From: an uncultured Roseiflexaceae bacterium
GTDB taxonomy: Bacteria; Chloroflexota; Chloroflexia; Chloroflexales; Roseiflexaceae
DNA: 8,491 bases
Reading direction: 5' to 3'
NCBI GenBank assembly: GCA_903932805.1
Contig: CAIZHO010000359.1
Span: forward strand, 1-8,491
Shown: positions 1 through 5,644 of the stretch, piece by piece
Layout: each line of letters opens with the position of its first letter
How positions within the stretch are numbered: the first letter of the stretch is position 1
Translations under genes and position numbers: made by a program
Notes under the pieces: generated by a model
The model's database searches: none
Told to the model about the DNA's origin: nothing
Seen by the model: the letters and a program-made list of their open reading frames with translations, nothing else

Positions 1-462
1 CCGATCTCCTCGGCGGCGCATACGCGACAAAATAGATCGATAGACCACACGGAACAACACGGACCAGAAAAGCACCACAACCCACCCACCAATAAGCAAC
101 GAGGTTTCGAGAACGACATCGGGCATGGCGAACTGCGGTGCCAACAGGTTGGTTACATATGCCACAAAGACCCCGATAGAGGTCGCCGAAAGCATTTTGA
201 AGCTCTCATCAATACGCGATATCCCCCGCGGGAGGCTGTACATACCCGCAGCCAAATAACTCATGAATGTCGCTGCATTCAGCACTGCGACATACAGAAT
301 CCGCCCACCCTGCGGTGAATTATCGAACAGGAGTTGCCCTTCAAACGACAACGGCCTGACAAACCAGAACCACACAAGGAGTGCCAAGTTGGTCGCCAGC
401 ACATCGGCACAAATAGCCGCTGCGAGTACAACAATTCTATTACGCCATAGGTGTCGAATCAT
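1..462 (-). CDS. Membrane protein, N-terminal part of a probable polyprenyl glycosylphosphotransferase (partial)
   Basis: The reading frame is open for 154 codons from the ATG at 462 to the left edge, so only the N-terminal part is present. It shows four hydrophobic segments, near residues 11-35, 54-75, 91-108 and 120-141. Between the second and third is a short basic and acidic stretch, RGISRIDE (79-86). Four helices with an R-x-S-R-x-D-E loop is how WcaJ/WbaP-like sugar transferases begin; those proteins place the first sugar-phosphate on undecaprenyl phosphate at the inner membrane. The catalytic C-terminal domain lies outside the window, so the enzymatic call is inference. CapD/PglF-type nucleotide-sugar dehydratases also have a four-helix N-terminus and are the main alternative. 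The start overlaps the stop of the glycosyltransferase gene (ATGA, 459-462), so the two are probably translationally coupled parts of one polysaccharide cluster. Confidence 0.62.
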   Translation of the reverse strand, partial: MIRHLWRNRIVVLAAAICADVLATNLALLVWFWFVRPLSFEGQLLFDNSPQGGRILYVAVLNAATFMSYLAAGMYSLPRGISRIDESFKMLSATSIGVFVAYVTNLLAPQFAMPDVVLETSLLIGGWVVVLFWSVLFRVVYRSILSRMRRRGDR

Positions 463-1364
463 AATGCGGACCCTCGGGCAGCACGCTGTGGACGCAATCG
501 GTTCCGCACAAGCGCAGTCTGTTCAGCAATCGAAATCCCTGATTCGATCACCCAACAGATCGGCAGTGGCGTTGTGGCTGCGTAATATCGGCGAAAGAAA
601 ATGCGCATCGCATCGTAGAAATGGCGAATGGTCTGCACTGGCTGCTGTCGACTGGCAGCGCGTTTGATGTGATGGACCACCGCATCAGCGACATAGACAA
701 CGCGCCACCCGTACTGCTTAAAGCGAAAGCACCAATCGAGATCTTCGCCGTACATGAAGTACGTGTCATCGAGTCCGCCGACCTCTCGCAACACTGACGT
801 CGGCATGACCATACATGCACCAACAATTGCATCAACATCAATGGTCTGGTGTTCGTCGACATAGGTCATGTTGTACCGACCAAAGCGTTGACTGCGTGGG
901 AACAATCGCGCAACGCCCAACATGCGCCACATTGACACCTCTGGAGTCGGGAACGAACGTCGACAGGCACGGTCTAATGTGCCGTCTGGCAAGAGCAACC
1001 GCGGGCCTACCACCCCAACATCACGGTGGGCGTTGAGAAAGTCGATAAGAATATCAAAAGCTCCTGGTACAACCACCGTATCTGGATTGAGGATGCAAGT
1101 GTATTCGGGTGCATCGGTCATGGTCATAATGCGTGACAAAGCGATATTGTTGGCATACGCAAAACCACCGTTAAACGAACTTGGTGTTACATGCACCGAT
1201 GGGAACTCGTTGGCCAACATCTGCAACGAATGATCGACAGAGCCGTTATCAACGACGTAGATATCTACCTCACCGGCACGATACCCATCGGGTATCGAAG
1301 CAAGGCATGCTTTGAGTAATTCAGCGGTGTTGTAGTTCACAATGACAATGGCGAGTTTTGGCAT
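459..1364 (-). CDS. GT2-family glycosyltransferase (rhamnosyltransferase-like)
   Basis: This 301-residue protein has the complete GT-A fold signature of family 2 glycosyltransferases. VNYN (9-12) opens the first strand and VVDNGS (37-42) forms part of the nucleotide-sugar site. FNGGFAYANN (64-73) is the glycine-rich loop typical of WbbL-like rhamnosyltransferases, and LNPDT (92-96) carries the metal-binding Asp. GACMVMP (182-188) and GEDLDW (206-211) mark the acceptor side and catalytic acid. There is no transmembrane segment, so it is likely cytosolic and membrane-associated. It probably adds one sugar, possibly rhamnose, to a lipid-linked surface polysaccharide; donor and acceptor cannot be read from sequence. 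The start at 1364 has a purine-rich GAGAGAAGAAAG about 9 bases upstream. The gene shares an ATGA overlap with the downstream membrane protein. Length is normal for the family and no catalytic residue is missing. Confidence 0.9.
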   Translation of the reverse strand: MPKLAIVIVNYNTAELLKACLASIPDGYRAGEVDIYVVDNGSVDHSLQMLANEFPSVHVTPSSFNGGFAYANNIALSRIMTMTDAPEYTCILNPDTVVVPGAFDILIDFLNAHRDVGVVGPRLLLPDGTLDRACRRSFPTPEVSMWRMLGVARLFPRSQRFGRYNMTYVDEHQTIDVDAIVGACMVMPTSVLREVGGLDDTYFMYGEDLDWCFRFKQYGWRVVYVADAVVHHIKRAASRQQPVQTIRHFYDAMRIFFRRYYAATTPLPICWVIESGISIAEQTALVRNRLRPQRAARGSAL

Positions 1365-1447
1365 AGCTCAGCACTTTCTTCTCTCAAATACTACCATCTC
1401 CACGCCGACCCGTAAAGAAACCGTTGTATCCAGCACTGGTATAAGAT

Positions 1448-1461
1448 CGGTCAACAGACCG
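1448..1461. repeat. Short inverted repeat, candidate operator
   Basis: CGGTC (1448-1452) and GACCG (1457-1461) are a perfect 5-bp inverted repeat with an AACA spacer. The repeat lies directly upstream of the TATACT box and overlaps the minus-strand TTGACC box, a position where a bound regulator could control both directions. GGTATA also occurs twice, at 1438-1443 and 1461-1466, 23 bp apart on the same strand. Five-bp arms are common by chance, so the regulatory role is only a suggestion. Confidence 0.25.
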
Positions 1462-1491
1462 GTATACTATGAGCAGCAGACAAAAAACGAA

Positions 1492-1499
1492 AGAAGGAG
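1492..1499 (+). promoter_or_regulatory. Ribosome binding site of the RidA-family gene
   Basis: AGAAGGAG ends 6 bases before the ATG at 1506. It is the strongest Shine-Dalgarno match in the first plus-strand operon and fixes the start of the first gene. The two downstream genes have poor sites of their own and start inside overlaps. Confidence 0.75.
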
Positions 1500-1505
1500 C
1501 AACAG

Positions 1506-1892
1506 ATGCGGCAGAATTTTTCGACCCACACCCCATGGGAGGCAATGGCTGGATACTCGCGCGTTGTCCGCATCGGGAACATCATTGCGGTGTCGGGGAC
1601 AACTGCATCGAACGCAGCCGGCGAAGTCCAGCACATCGGTGACGCCGGTGCGCAAGCGACCTACATCATCCGCAAAATCGAAGCATCGCTTGCAGAAGCG
1701 GGTGCATCGCTCAGCGACGTGATTCGCACCCGTATCTTTGTTGCGAACATTGCGGATTGGGAAGCGGTTGCCCGCGCACATGGAGCAATATTTGGCAATA
1801 TCCGGCCGGCAAACACGCTCGTCAGTGCACGGATGGTTGACCCCCTTCAACTCGTCGAAATCGAAGCAGATGCCGTCATCGACAATGACTAA
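1506..1892 (+). CDS. RidA/YjgF/YER057c/UK114 family protein (enamine/imine deaminase-like)
   Basis: At 128 residues this is the normal length for the family, which forms trimers with active sites at subunit interfaces. Classical RidA hydrolyses reactive enamine/imine intermediates released by PLP enzymes. Family marks seen are IAVSGTT (27-33), the helix IRKIEASLAEAGASLSDV with following RTRIFVAN (74-81), RPANTLV (100-106) and VEIEADAVI (117-125). Arg109, in SARMVDP, falls close to the Arg that binds the substrate carboxylate in deaminase-active RidA, and Glu118/Glu120 fit the catalytic acid region. However, the MVDP loop is one residue longer than in Escherichia coli RidA. It may therefore belong to another Rid subgroup with a different or no deaminase substrate. 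It is the first gene of a three-gene operon, has a strong SD at 1492-1499, and its 3' end overlaps the esterase start by 8 bp. Confidence 0.88.
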   Translation: MRQNFSTHTPWEAMAGYSRVVRIGNIIAVSGTTASNAAGEVQHIGDAGAQATYIIRKIEASLAEAGASLSDVIRTRIFVANIADWEAVARAHGAIFGNIRPANTLVSARMVDPLQLVEIEADAVIDND

Positions 1893-2541
1893 TCACGACA
1901 TGCCAGAACTCCCGTTACGCCATGAAGCCCTGAGTCCGCGCACACCGAGTGCGAAACCTCCCTTGCTCTTGCTGCTCCATGGCTATGGAAGCAACGAAGA
2001 GGACTTGCTCCAGCTCGCCCCATACTTGCCTGAATCATGCCAAATCGTATCGTTACGTGCTCCGTTGATGCTCGCACCAGGATCCAATTGCTGGTACGAA
2101 CTCGCCTTTACGCAAACCGGGATAGTCGCTGACACCACCCAAGCACTACAGTCATTGGCAATTCTCCGCGAGACGTACCATGCTGTTATCGCGCAGTATG
2201 CCTGTGACCCAAGCCGCGTAGCAGTCATTGGCTTCAGCCAGGGAGCAGGGATGGCTGGGATGCTGGCGCTCTGCGAGCCAACGATCCGCTGTTCGGTGTT
2301 GCTCAGCGGTCTCAACCCGTTTGCCATGCTCCCAACGAGCGACATCACCGTCCCGCACCCGACGGTACTCGTCGTCCATGGCAGTTACGACGAAGTCGTG
2401 CCCATTACGACGGGGCACGCCTGTCGCGATGCATTTGTCGAACATGGGGCAACAGTTCAATACGCAGAATATCCCATCGGTCATACCATCGATTTGCGTG
2501 TCATCGCAGCACTGACGTCGTATCTGGCGGCACATCTATGA
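1885..2541 (+). CDS. Alpha/beta hydrolase, phospholipase/carboxylesterase family (YpfH-like)
   Basis: This is a 218-residue cytosolic serine esterase with no signal peptide. LLLLHGYGSNEEDL (28-41) supplies the oxyanion-hole HG and the GSNEEDL stretch typical of the acyl-protein-thioesterase/carboxylesterase group. The nucleophile elbow is GFSQG (116-120) with Ser118. Asp169, in HGSYDEVVP, and His200, in IGHTID, complete the triad. Family members hydrolyse short acyl esters or thioesters; the natural substrate here is unknown. The frame is open further upstream to 1738, but that extension lies inside the RidA gene. I chose the ATG at 1885, which overlaps the RidA stop by 8 bp; a second ATG at 1900 would give 213 residues. 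Neither has a clear SD, so translation probably depends on coupling to RidA. The stop overlaps the next start (ATGA, 2538-2541). Confidence 0.87.
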   Translation: MTNHDMPELPLRHEALSPRTPSAKPPLLLLLHGYGSNEEDLLQLAPYLPESCQIVSLRAPLMLAPGSNCWYELAFTQTGIVADTTQALQSLAILRETYHAVIAQYACDPSRVAVIGFSQGAGMAGMLALCEPTIRCSVLLSGLNPFAMLPTSDITVPHPTVLVVHGSYDEVVPITTGHACRDAFVEHGATVQYAEYPIGHTIDLRVIAALTSYLAAHL

Positions 2542-3284
2542 TGAACCAAAACTCCACCCTGTTTCTCGAGGCGTTTGTCGTCATCGAAGCATACCTCGCA
2601 TCTATTTCTGACCTCGCAAAAGGGGTCCCGTTTGTCGCGCAGGTCGATAGTCTGCGACTGACTGACCAGACGGTGCAAGCATACGCCGAAGACCTCAAGG
2701 CATTTGCTCGCTTGCGCAACGTTATTGTGCATGAGCGCGGCGGCGGTGTGGTGTTGGCCGAGCCCAACGACTGGGCTGTACAACGGATAAGCCATGTCCG
2801 CGATATGCTCATCCAACCACCAACGGTAGCAATATTCGCCACACACAAGGTGCTGACCATTCGGAGCGATGATCATCTGGCGGCAGCTTCGCGGTTGATG
2901 TACGAACACCACTATTCGCAGCTCCCGGTCTATGGATCGAATGGGTATGAAGGCTTATTGACCATTCGCAATATAACCTACTGGATCGGCGCACAATCAT
3001 CACATCTGCTTGATTTGAGCCAAGTACGTGTCTCTGCGGTCTTGAGACACACCGAGCCTGCGGACACTGCATTATTCGTCAAACCCGACGCCTCGTTGGT
3101 CGTTGCGCTCAACGTTTTTGCGGCGCAGCATCGCCGCGGCAACCCAATCGACGCGGTGTTGATTTCCGAATCCGGCACAGCGGAGAGTCCATTACTCGGC
3201 ATCATTGCACTCGCTGACATGCCGGCGATTGCAGAGCGTTTGCGGCTGAGCCAAGAGACAGTGCGCACCCCTGGCCCGCAGTAG
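2538..3284 (+). CDS. HEPN-like domain fused to two CBS domains
   Basis: The protein has 248 residues. Residues 1-92 are predicted helical and contain LRNVIVHERGG: Arg60, Asn61 and His65 give an R-x4-H motif with a polar residue after Arg. This is the catalytic signature of HEPN ribonucleases and is preceded by a long helix (44-59), as in that fold. Residues about 97-152 form one CBS repeat (LTIRSDDHLAAASRLMYEHHYSQLPVY, then GYEGLLTIRNI). Residues about 163-236 form a second, more divergent one ending in LLGIIALADMPAI. A CBS pair usually binds an adenine nucleotide, so the layout suggests a nucleotide-gated RNase or regulator. That function is inference; the N-terminal domain could equally be a non-catalytic helical dimeriser. 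There are two possible starts, ATGATG at 2538 or 2541, the first in an ATGA overlap with the esterase stop. It is the last gene of the operon. Confidence 0.72.
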   Translation: MMNQNSTLFLEAFVVIEAYLASISDLAKGVPFVAQVDSLRLTDQTVQAYAEDLKAFARLRNVIVHERGGGVVLAEPNDWAVQRISHVRDMLIQPPTVAIFATHKVLTIRSDDHLAAASRLMYEHHYSQLPVYGSNGYEGLLTIRNITYWIGAQSSHLLDLSQVRVSAVLRHTEPADTALFVKPDASLVVALNVFAAQHRRGNPIDAVLISESGTAESPLLGIIALADMPAIAERLRLSQETVRTPGPQ

Positions 3285-3323
3285 CTCACGGATCGACAAG
3301 GAAAATGGGTTGATGTGGTACGC

Positions 3324-3335
3324 CAGCACGTGCTG
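3324..3335. repeat. 12-bp perfect palindrome CAGCACGTGCTG
   Basis: CAGCACGTGCTG reads the same on both strands. It lies 40 bp after the HEPN-CBS stop and about 195 bp before the next gene. It has no loop, so as DNA it looks more like a dimer binding site than a terminator. TGATG at 3311-3315 and CATCA at 3336-3340 are also complementary and flank it, but with unequal spacing. The role is unknown. Confidence 0.4.
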
Positions 3336-3483
3336 CATCACCGCACGTCACAGAGACTGGTCTGAGACGATCGAGAGAGAACAGCACCGGTATGACCCAC
3401 CGAAGGTATCCACGTTTTTGGAATACCAGACAAAACTGGCTGCATCATGAGTGCGTATGCTACCAAGAGAACGCATGGACTGC

Positions 3484-3501
3484 TGTGGTACGATAGCCAC
3501 A
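3484..3501. repeat. Small inverted repeat upstream of the small membrane protein gene
   Basis: TGTGG (3484-3488) and CCACA (3497-3501) are complementary around an 8-base spacer, TACGATAG. The centre contains a weak -10-like TACGAT. The repeat ends 28 bp before the ATG at 3530, so it could be an operator or a leader hairpin. Short arms keep confidence low. Confidence 0.22.
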
Positions 3502-3529
3502 AGAACACAGTCCGACAAAAGGATTTGGA

Positions 3530-3721
3530 ATGAACCAGGGGATTTTTGAACCGCGCATAGCATTGTATGTTTGGGTGAGTTGTGCAGCGCTTGCAGCCGC
3601 CCTCATCTATCGAAAAGGCTACCACATGGCTGCGGCTATAGGCATAGGGGTGTTATTGGGCCCACTGTCCATCATGATTGCGCTGTTTATCCCTATGCGC
3701 AGGACCCAGTCCGGTGACTAG
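3530..3721 (+). CDS. Small two-helix membrane protein, function unknown
   Basis: This 63-residue protein has two hydrophobic segments, about residues 10-27 and 33-54, joined by a short basic turn RKGYH (28-32) and followed by a short tail, RRTQSGD. The second segment carries LLGPLSIMIALFIP. The pattern of a basic turn, then a helix with L-GPL and a terminal IP, recurs in small uncharacterised bacterial inner-membrane proteins, often annotated as hypothetical. There is no enzymatic motif and no signal-peptide cleavage site. AAAAGGA (3517-3523) lies 6 bases before the ATG and supports the start. It is the first gene of the second operon and ends 22 bp before the AIM24 gene. A helper or anchoring role for AIM24 is possible but rests only on adjacency. 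Confidence 0.7.
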   Translation: MNQGIFEPRIALYVWVSCAALAAALIYRKGYHMAAAIGIGVLLGPLSIMIALFIPMRRTQSGD

Positions 3722-3729
3722 CCCACTGC

Positions 3730-3737
3730 GAGAGGAG
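3730..3737 (+). promoter_or_regulatory. Ribosome binding site of the AIM24 gene
   Basis: GAGAGGAG ends 6 bases before the ATG at 3744. It decides the start: the same frame is open back to 3678, but that extension would overlap the small membrane protein gene by 44 bp and lacks a comparable site. Confidence 0.75.
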
Positions 3738-3743
3738 CACCCG

Positions 3744-4592
3744 ATGAATGGGACAATCATTGCCCGCATGGAGGGTGAAGAGAGCACGATCGAGGTCATC
3801 GAATACGCATCGCTGAACTTGACTCGACGTCCTGACCTCGCCGCGATTGCATACTATGCCCAGCAGATGGGTGTTCGCTTACGCCAACTGCGTATTACGT
3901 TGACCGGTGGTGGCGCTTCAATCGAGCCCGGTATGCTCCAGTTTTCGTATGGTTCAATCCGTACCAACACCACAGCCGGCGGTGCATGGGGCTTTGTAAA
4001 ACGCTATGTACAGAAAAGATTCAATAACGAGTCGATCTTTCGGACGACCTTTCAAGGCAAAGGGGTCATCTACACAGAGCCGACGTTTGATCATTATCTG
4101 TTGACACGGATTGCGCCTGGAGAAGAAGCAATTGTCGACGATGGTCGCTATCTCGCAAGTGAACTCGGTGTCGACAACGATCTCGCCTTCAAGAAAAGCG
4201 TTTCGAGTTTGTTGCTCAGCAAAGACGAAGTGGTCCGTACACGCATAACGGGGAAAGGCTGGTGTGTGGTCCAGAGCCCAATTGCGGCGAGTGATGTGTT
4301 GCGCATCGATCTGCACGACGAAGAACTCCGTGTCGACGGTGACATCGTGTTGTTCCGCAAAGGACAGCTCGTTCAACAGGTGGGTAACGCCACCGCTGCA
4401 GTCGCTGGGTTGGTGACCTCTGGTGAAGGATTGGTCAATGTCTTCCGTGGCACCGGGCAAATCTGGTTGGCCCCTGCCGAACATGGATACGAACAGTTAA
4501 TTGATCTATTACAGCGCGCCGGTATGCCCTATGGACCACGGGTAGCCACCAAATCTCGTCCCCGGCGCACCCTTGAGGACCTTATCTCGTGA
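3744..4592 (+). CDS. AIM24 family protein (DUF124/TIGR00266-like)
   Basis: This 282-residue protein belongs to the AIM24 family (Pfam PF01987), a beta-rich fold named after a yeast mitochondrial protein; the bacterial role is not established. Signatures are LQFSYGSIR (65-73) followed by a Gly-rich turn (79-83), RTTFQGKGVIYTEP (100-113), and the C-terminal core GEGLVNVFRGTGQIWLAP (227-244), the most recognisable element of the family. The N-terminal ~60 residues (a helix rich in Tyr, Gln and Arg, 31-50) are less typical and make it longer than many bacterial members. There is no signal peptide or transmembrane helix. The C-terminus ends in a basic tail, KSRPRR (270-275). The strong SD at 3730-3737 fixes the start. 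Its stop overlaps the methyltransferase GTG start by 4 bp. The preceding two-helix membrane protein might provide membrane contact. Confidence 0.85.
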   Translation: MNGTIIARMEGEESTIEVIEYASLNLTRRPDLAAIAYYAQQMGVRLRQLRITLTGGGASIEPGMLQFSYGSIRTNTTAGGAWGFVKRYVQKRFNNESIFRTTFQGKGVIYTEPTFDHYLLTRIAPGEEAIVDDGRYLASELGVDNDLAFKKSVSSLLLSKDEVVRTRITGKGWCVVQSPIAASDVLRIDLHDEELRVDGDIVLFRKGQLVQQVGNATAAVAGLVTSGEGLVNVFRGTGQIWLAPAEHGYEQLIDLLQRAGMPYGPRVATKSRPRRTLEDLIS

Positions 4593-5230
4593 ACGACAAC
4601 CCTACACCTCGTCAAATCGTCGCCCGTGGGTATGACCAACTTACCCAACGATACACCGCATGGGCGACATCCAAACACGACGAATCGCGCGGGCGCTACA
4701 TGCAGATTTTGCTCGACCACGCACGTGGTGGGATGCGCTTACTCGACCTCGGCTGTGGCACAGGGCTTACCTCTACCAAGCGTCTCGCCGAGTCCTACCG
4801 CGTCACAGCAGTCGATATCTCGCCCAAAAACGCCAAACTCGCGGCCCGTGCCGTCCCACGTGCACAAGTCATCTGTGCCGACATGACGCAGCTCTCATTC
4901 CCCCCTGAGTCGTTCGACGCAATCTGTGCCTTCTACTCACTCATCCATGTCCCCCGTGAAGACTTGCCCGAGTTCTTTGTGCGGTTGACCCGCTGGTTGC
5001 GACCCAGCGGCTTGTTCGTGGGCTGTCTCACGGCGTATGATTTGCCTTCAGAATTTGCCGCTGATTGGCTTGGGGTCCCCATGTACTGGAGCGGATACGA
5101 CAGTGAGCGCAACCGAGAGCTGCTCCGGGATGCGGGATTAACCGTACACAGTGCGGTCGAAGAAACACAAGACGAAGACGGGGTTGCGGTGACCTTCCTC
5201 TGGGTGATTGCTGAACGACCAGCATTGTGA
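4589..5230 (+). CDS. Class I SAM-dependent methyltransferase, substrate unknown
   Basis: This 213-residue protein has the standard Rossmann methyltransferase layout. Motif I is LLDLGCGTGLTS (51-62), the SAM-binding loop. VTAVDIS (72-78) ends in the acidic residue that holds the ribose. ADMTQLSFPPESFDAI (97-112) covers motifs III and IV, with AFYSLIHVP (114-122) just after, as in the Methyltransf_11/25 families. The C-terminal part has a beta strand run (GVAVTFLWVIAER, 198-210). No substrate-recognition domain is visible, so small-molecule, lipid or quinone methylation all remain possible. The start is GTG at 4589 in a GTGA overlap with the AIM24 stop; GAGG at 4575-4578 is a plausible SD. The gene is 6 bp upstream of the VOC gene. 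Confidence 0.87.
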   Translation: MNDNPTPRQIVARGYDQLTQRYTAWATSKHDESRGRYMQILLDHARGGMRLLDLGCGTGLTSTKRLAESYRVTAVDISPKNAKLAARAVPRAQVICADMTQLSFPPESFDAICAFYSLIHVPREDLPEFFVRLTRWLRPSGLFVGCLTAYDLPSEFAADWLGVPMYWSGYDSERNRELLRDAGLTVHSAVEETQDEDGVAVTFLWVIAERPAL

Positions 5231-5236
5231 GGTGGT

Positions 5237-5644
5237 ATGAATCATTTTGTTGCGATTGATCATATTGGGATTGCTGTGACCGACATCGACGAGGCGGTTG
5301 CCTTTTATGGGGTCACATTTGGTGTGCATGAATGGGAACGCATCGAGCTCCCCGAACGCGCGATGCGTGTCGCAGTCGCCCGCTATGGTGAAAGCGCCAT
5401 CGAGCTCATTGCCCCCACCTCCGCAGATGCGGCATTTGCCAAATATTTGGCCGAAAAAGGCCCAGGTATGCATCACATTGCATACCGTGTAACCGACATC
5501 AACGCCTCGTTAGCAGACCTCAAAGCACAGGGTTTGCGACTCATCGACGAAGCGCCTCGCCCGGGGCTGCATGGGACGTTGGTTGCATTCATCCACCCCA
5601 AAGCAACGATGGGCACACTCATTGAGTTGGTCCAACACGTATGA
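5237..5644 (+). CDS. mce: Methylmalonyl-CoA epimerase-like VOC family protein
   Basis: This 135-residue protein has two VOC (glyoxalase/bleomycin-resistance fold) modules. IDHIGIAVTDIDEAVAFY (7-24) opens the first and HHIAYRVTDINASLADLKAQG (79-99) the second. IELIAPTS (55-62), RLIDEAPRPG (101-110), the HPK at 120-122 and a final IELVQ (129-133) match methylmalonyl-CoA epimerases closely. Those enzymes invert C2 of methylmalonyl-CoA between propionyl-CoA carboxylase and the B12 mutase. Likely metal ligands are His9, one of His79/His80 and Glu130, with Glu56 the probable fourth. Length is normal for the family. No mutase, carboxylase or MeaB-type GTPase gene is next to it, so the pathway assignment rests on sequence only; another VOC activity is possible. 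GAGG at 5229-5232 precedes the ATG. The stop overlaps the oxidoreductase start (ATGA, 5641-5644). Confidence 0.82.
   Translation: MNHFVAIDHIGIAVTDIDEAVAFYGVTFGVHEWERIELPERAMRVAVARYGESAIELIAPTSADAAFAKYLAEKGPGMHHIAYRVTDINASLADLKAQGLRLIDEAPRPGLHGTLVAFIHPKATMGTLIELVQHV

Larger units (their letters stand above)
1365..1505. promoter_or_regulatory. Divergent intergenic region between glycosyltransferase and RidA genes
   Basis: This 141-bp gap separates the two strands and must hold promoters for both directions. Three things are visible. The box TATACT (1463-1468) is five of six to a -10 element for the plus-strand operon. TTGACC (1454 to 1449, minus strand), followed after 18 bases by GATACA (1430 to 1425), is a weaker sigma-70-like pair for the minus strand. 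A short inverted repeat sits between them. No convincing -35 element accompanies TATACT, since position 1440-1445 reads TATAAG, so that promoter may need an activator or a non-consensus sigma factor. Confidence 0.5.
3285..3529. promoter_or_regulatory. 245-bp intergenic region between the two plus-strand operons
   Basis: I find no gene here. The gap must end the first operon and start the second, but I see no GC-rich stem followed by a T run, so any terminator is not of the standard intrinsic kind. It contains a 12-bp palindrome at 3324-3335, a 5-bp inverted repeat at 3484-3501 and a 9-bp direct repeat, TGTGGTACG, at 3314-3322 and 3484-3492. -10-like hexamers exist (TATGCT at 3456, TACGAT at 3489), but neither has an acceptable -35 partner at normal spacing. 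Confidence 0.4.

Noticed and set aside
1368..1397. Nine-codon upstream open frame before the glycosyltransferase (minus strand)
   Set aside because: It has no clear SD of its own and no attenuator-like codon run, so there is nothing to support translation.
1738..1884. Upstream extension of the esterase frame
   Set aside because: It lies wholly inside the RidA gene, and the encoded residues lack the hydrolase fold start; the ATG at 1885 gives the normal family length.
3345..3380. Possible terminator hairpin around GTCTGAGAC after the HEPN-CBS gene
   Set aside because: The stem is only 4 bp with a one-base centre and no T run follows, so it does not meet the pattern of an intrinsic terminator.
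3338..3625. Minus-strand open frame of 95 codons covering much of the 245-bp gap
   Set aside because: Its start lies inside the small membrane protein gene, the product is Cys-rich with no family resemblance, and the whole frame could be chance.
3678..3743. Upstream extension of the AIM24 frame
   Set aside because: It overlaps the small membrane protein gene and lacks an SD, while the ATG at 3744 has GAGAGGAG 6 bases before it.
3954..4484. Minus-strand open frame of 176 codons opposite AIM24
   Set aside because: It is fully antisense to a well-supported family member, with no SD or recognisable domain.
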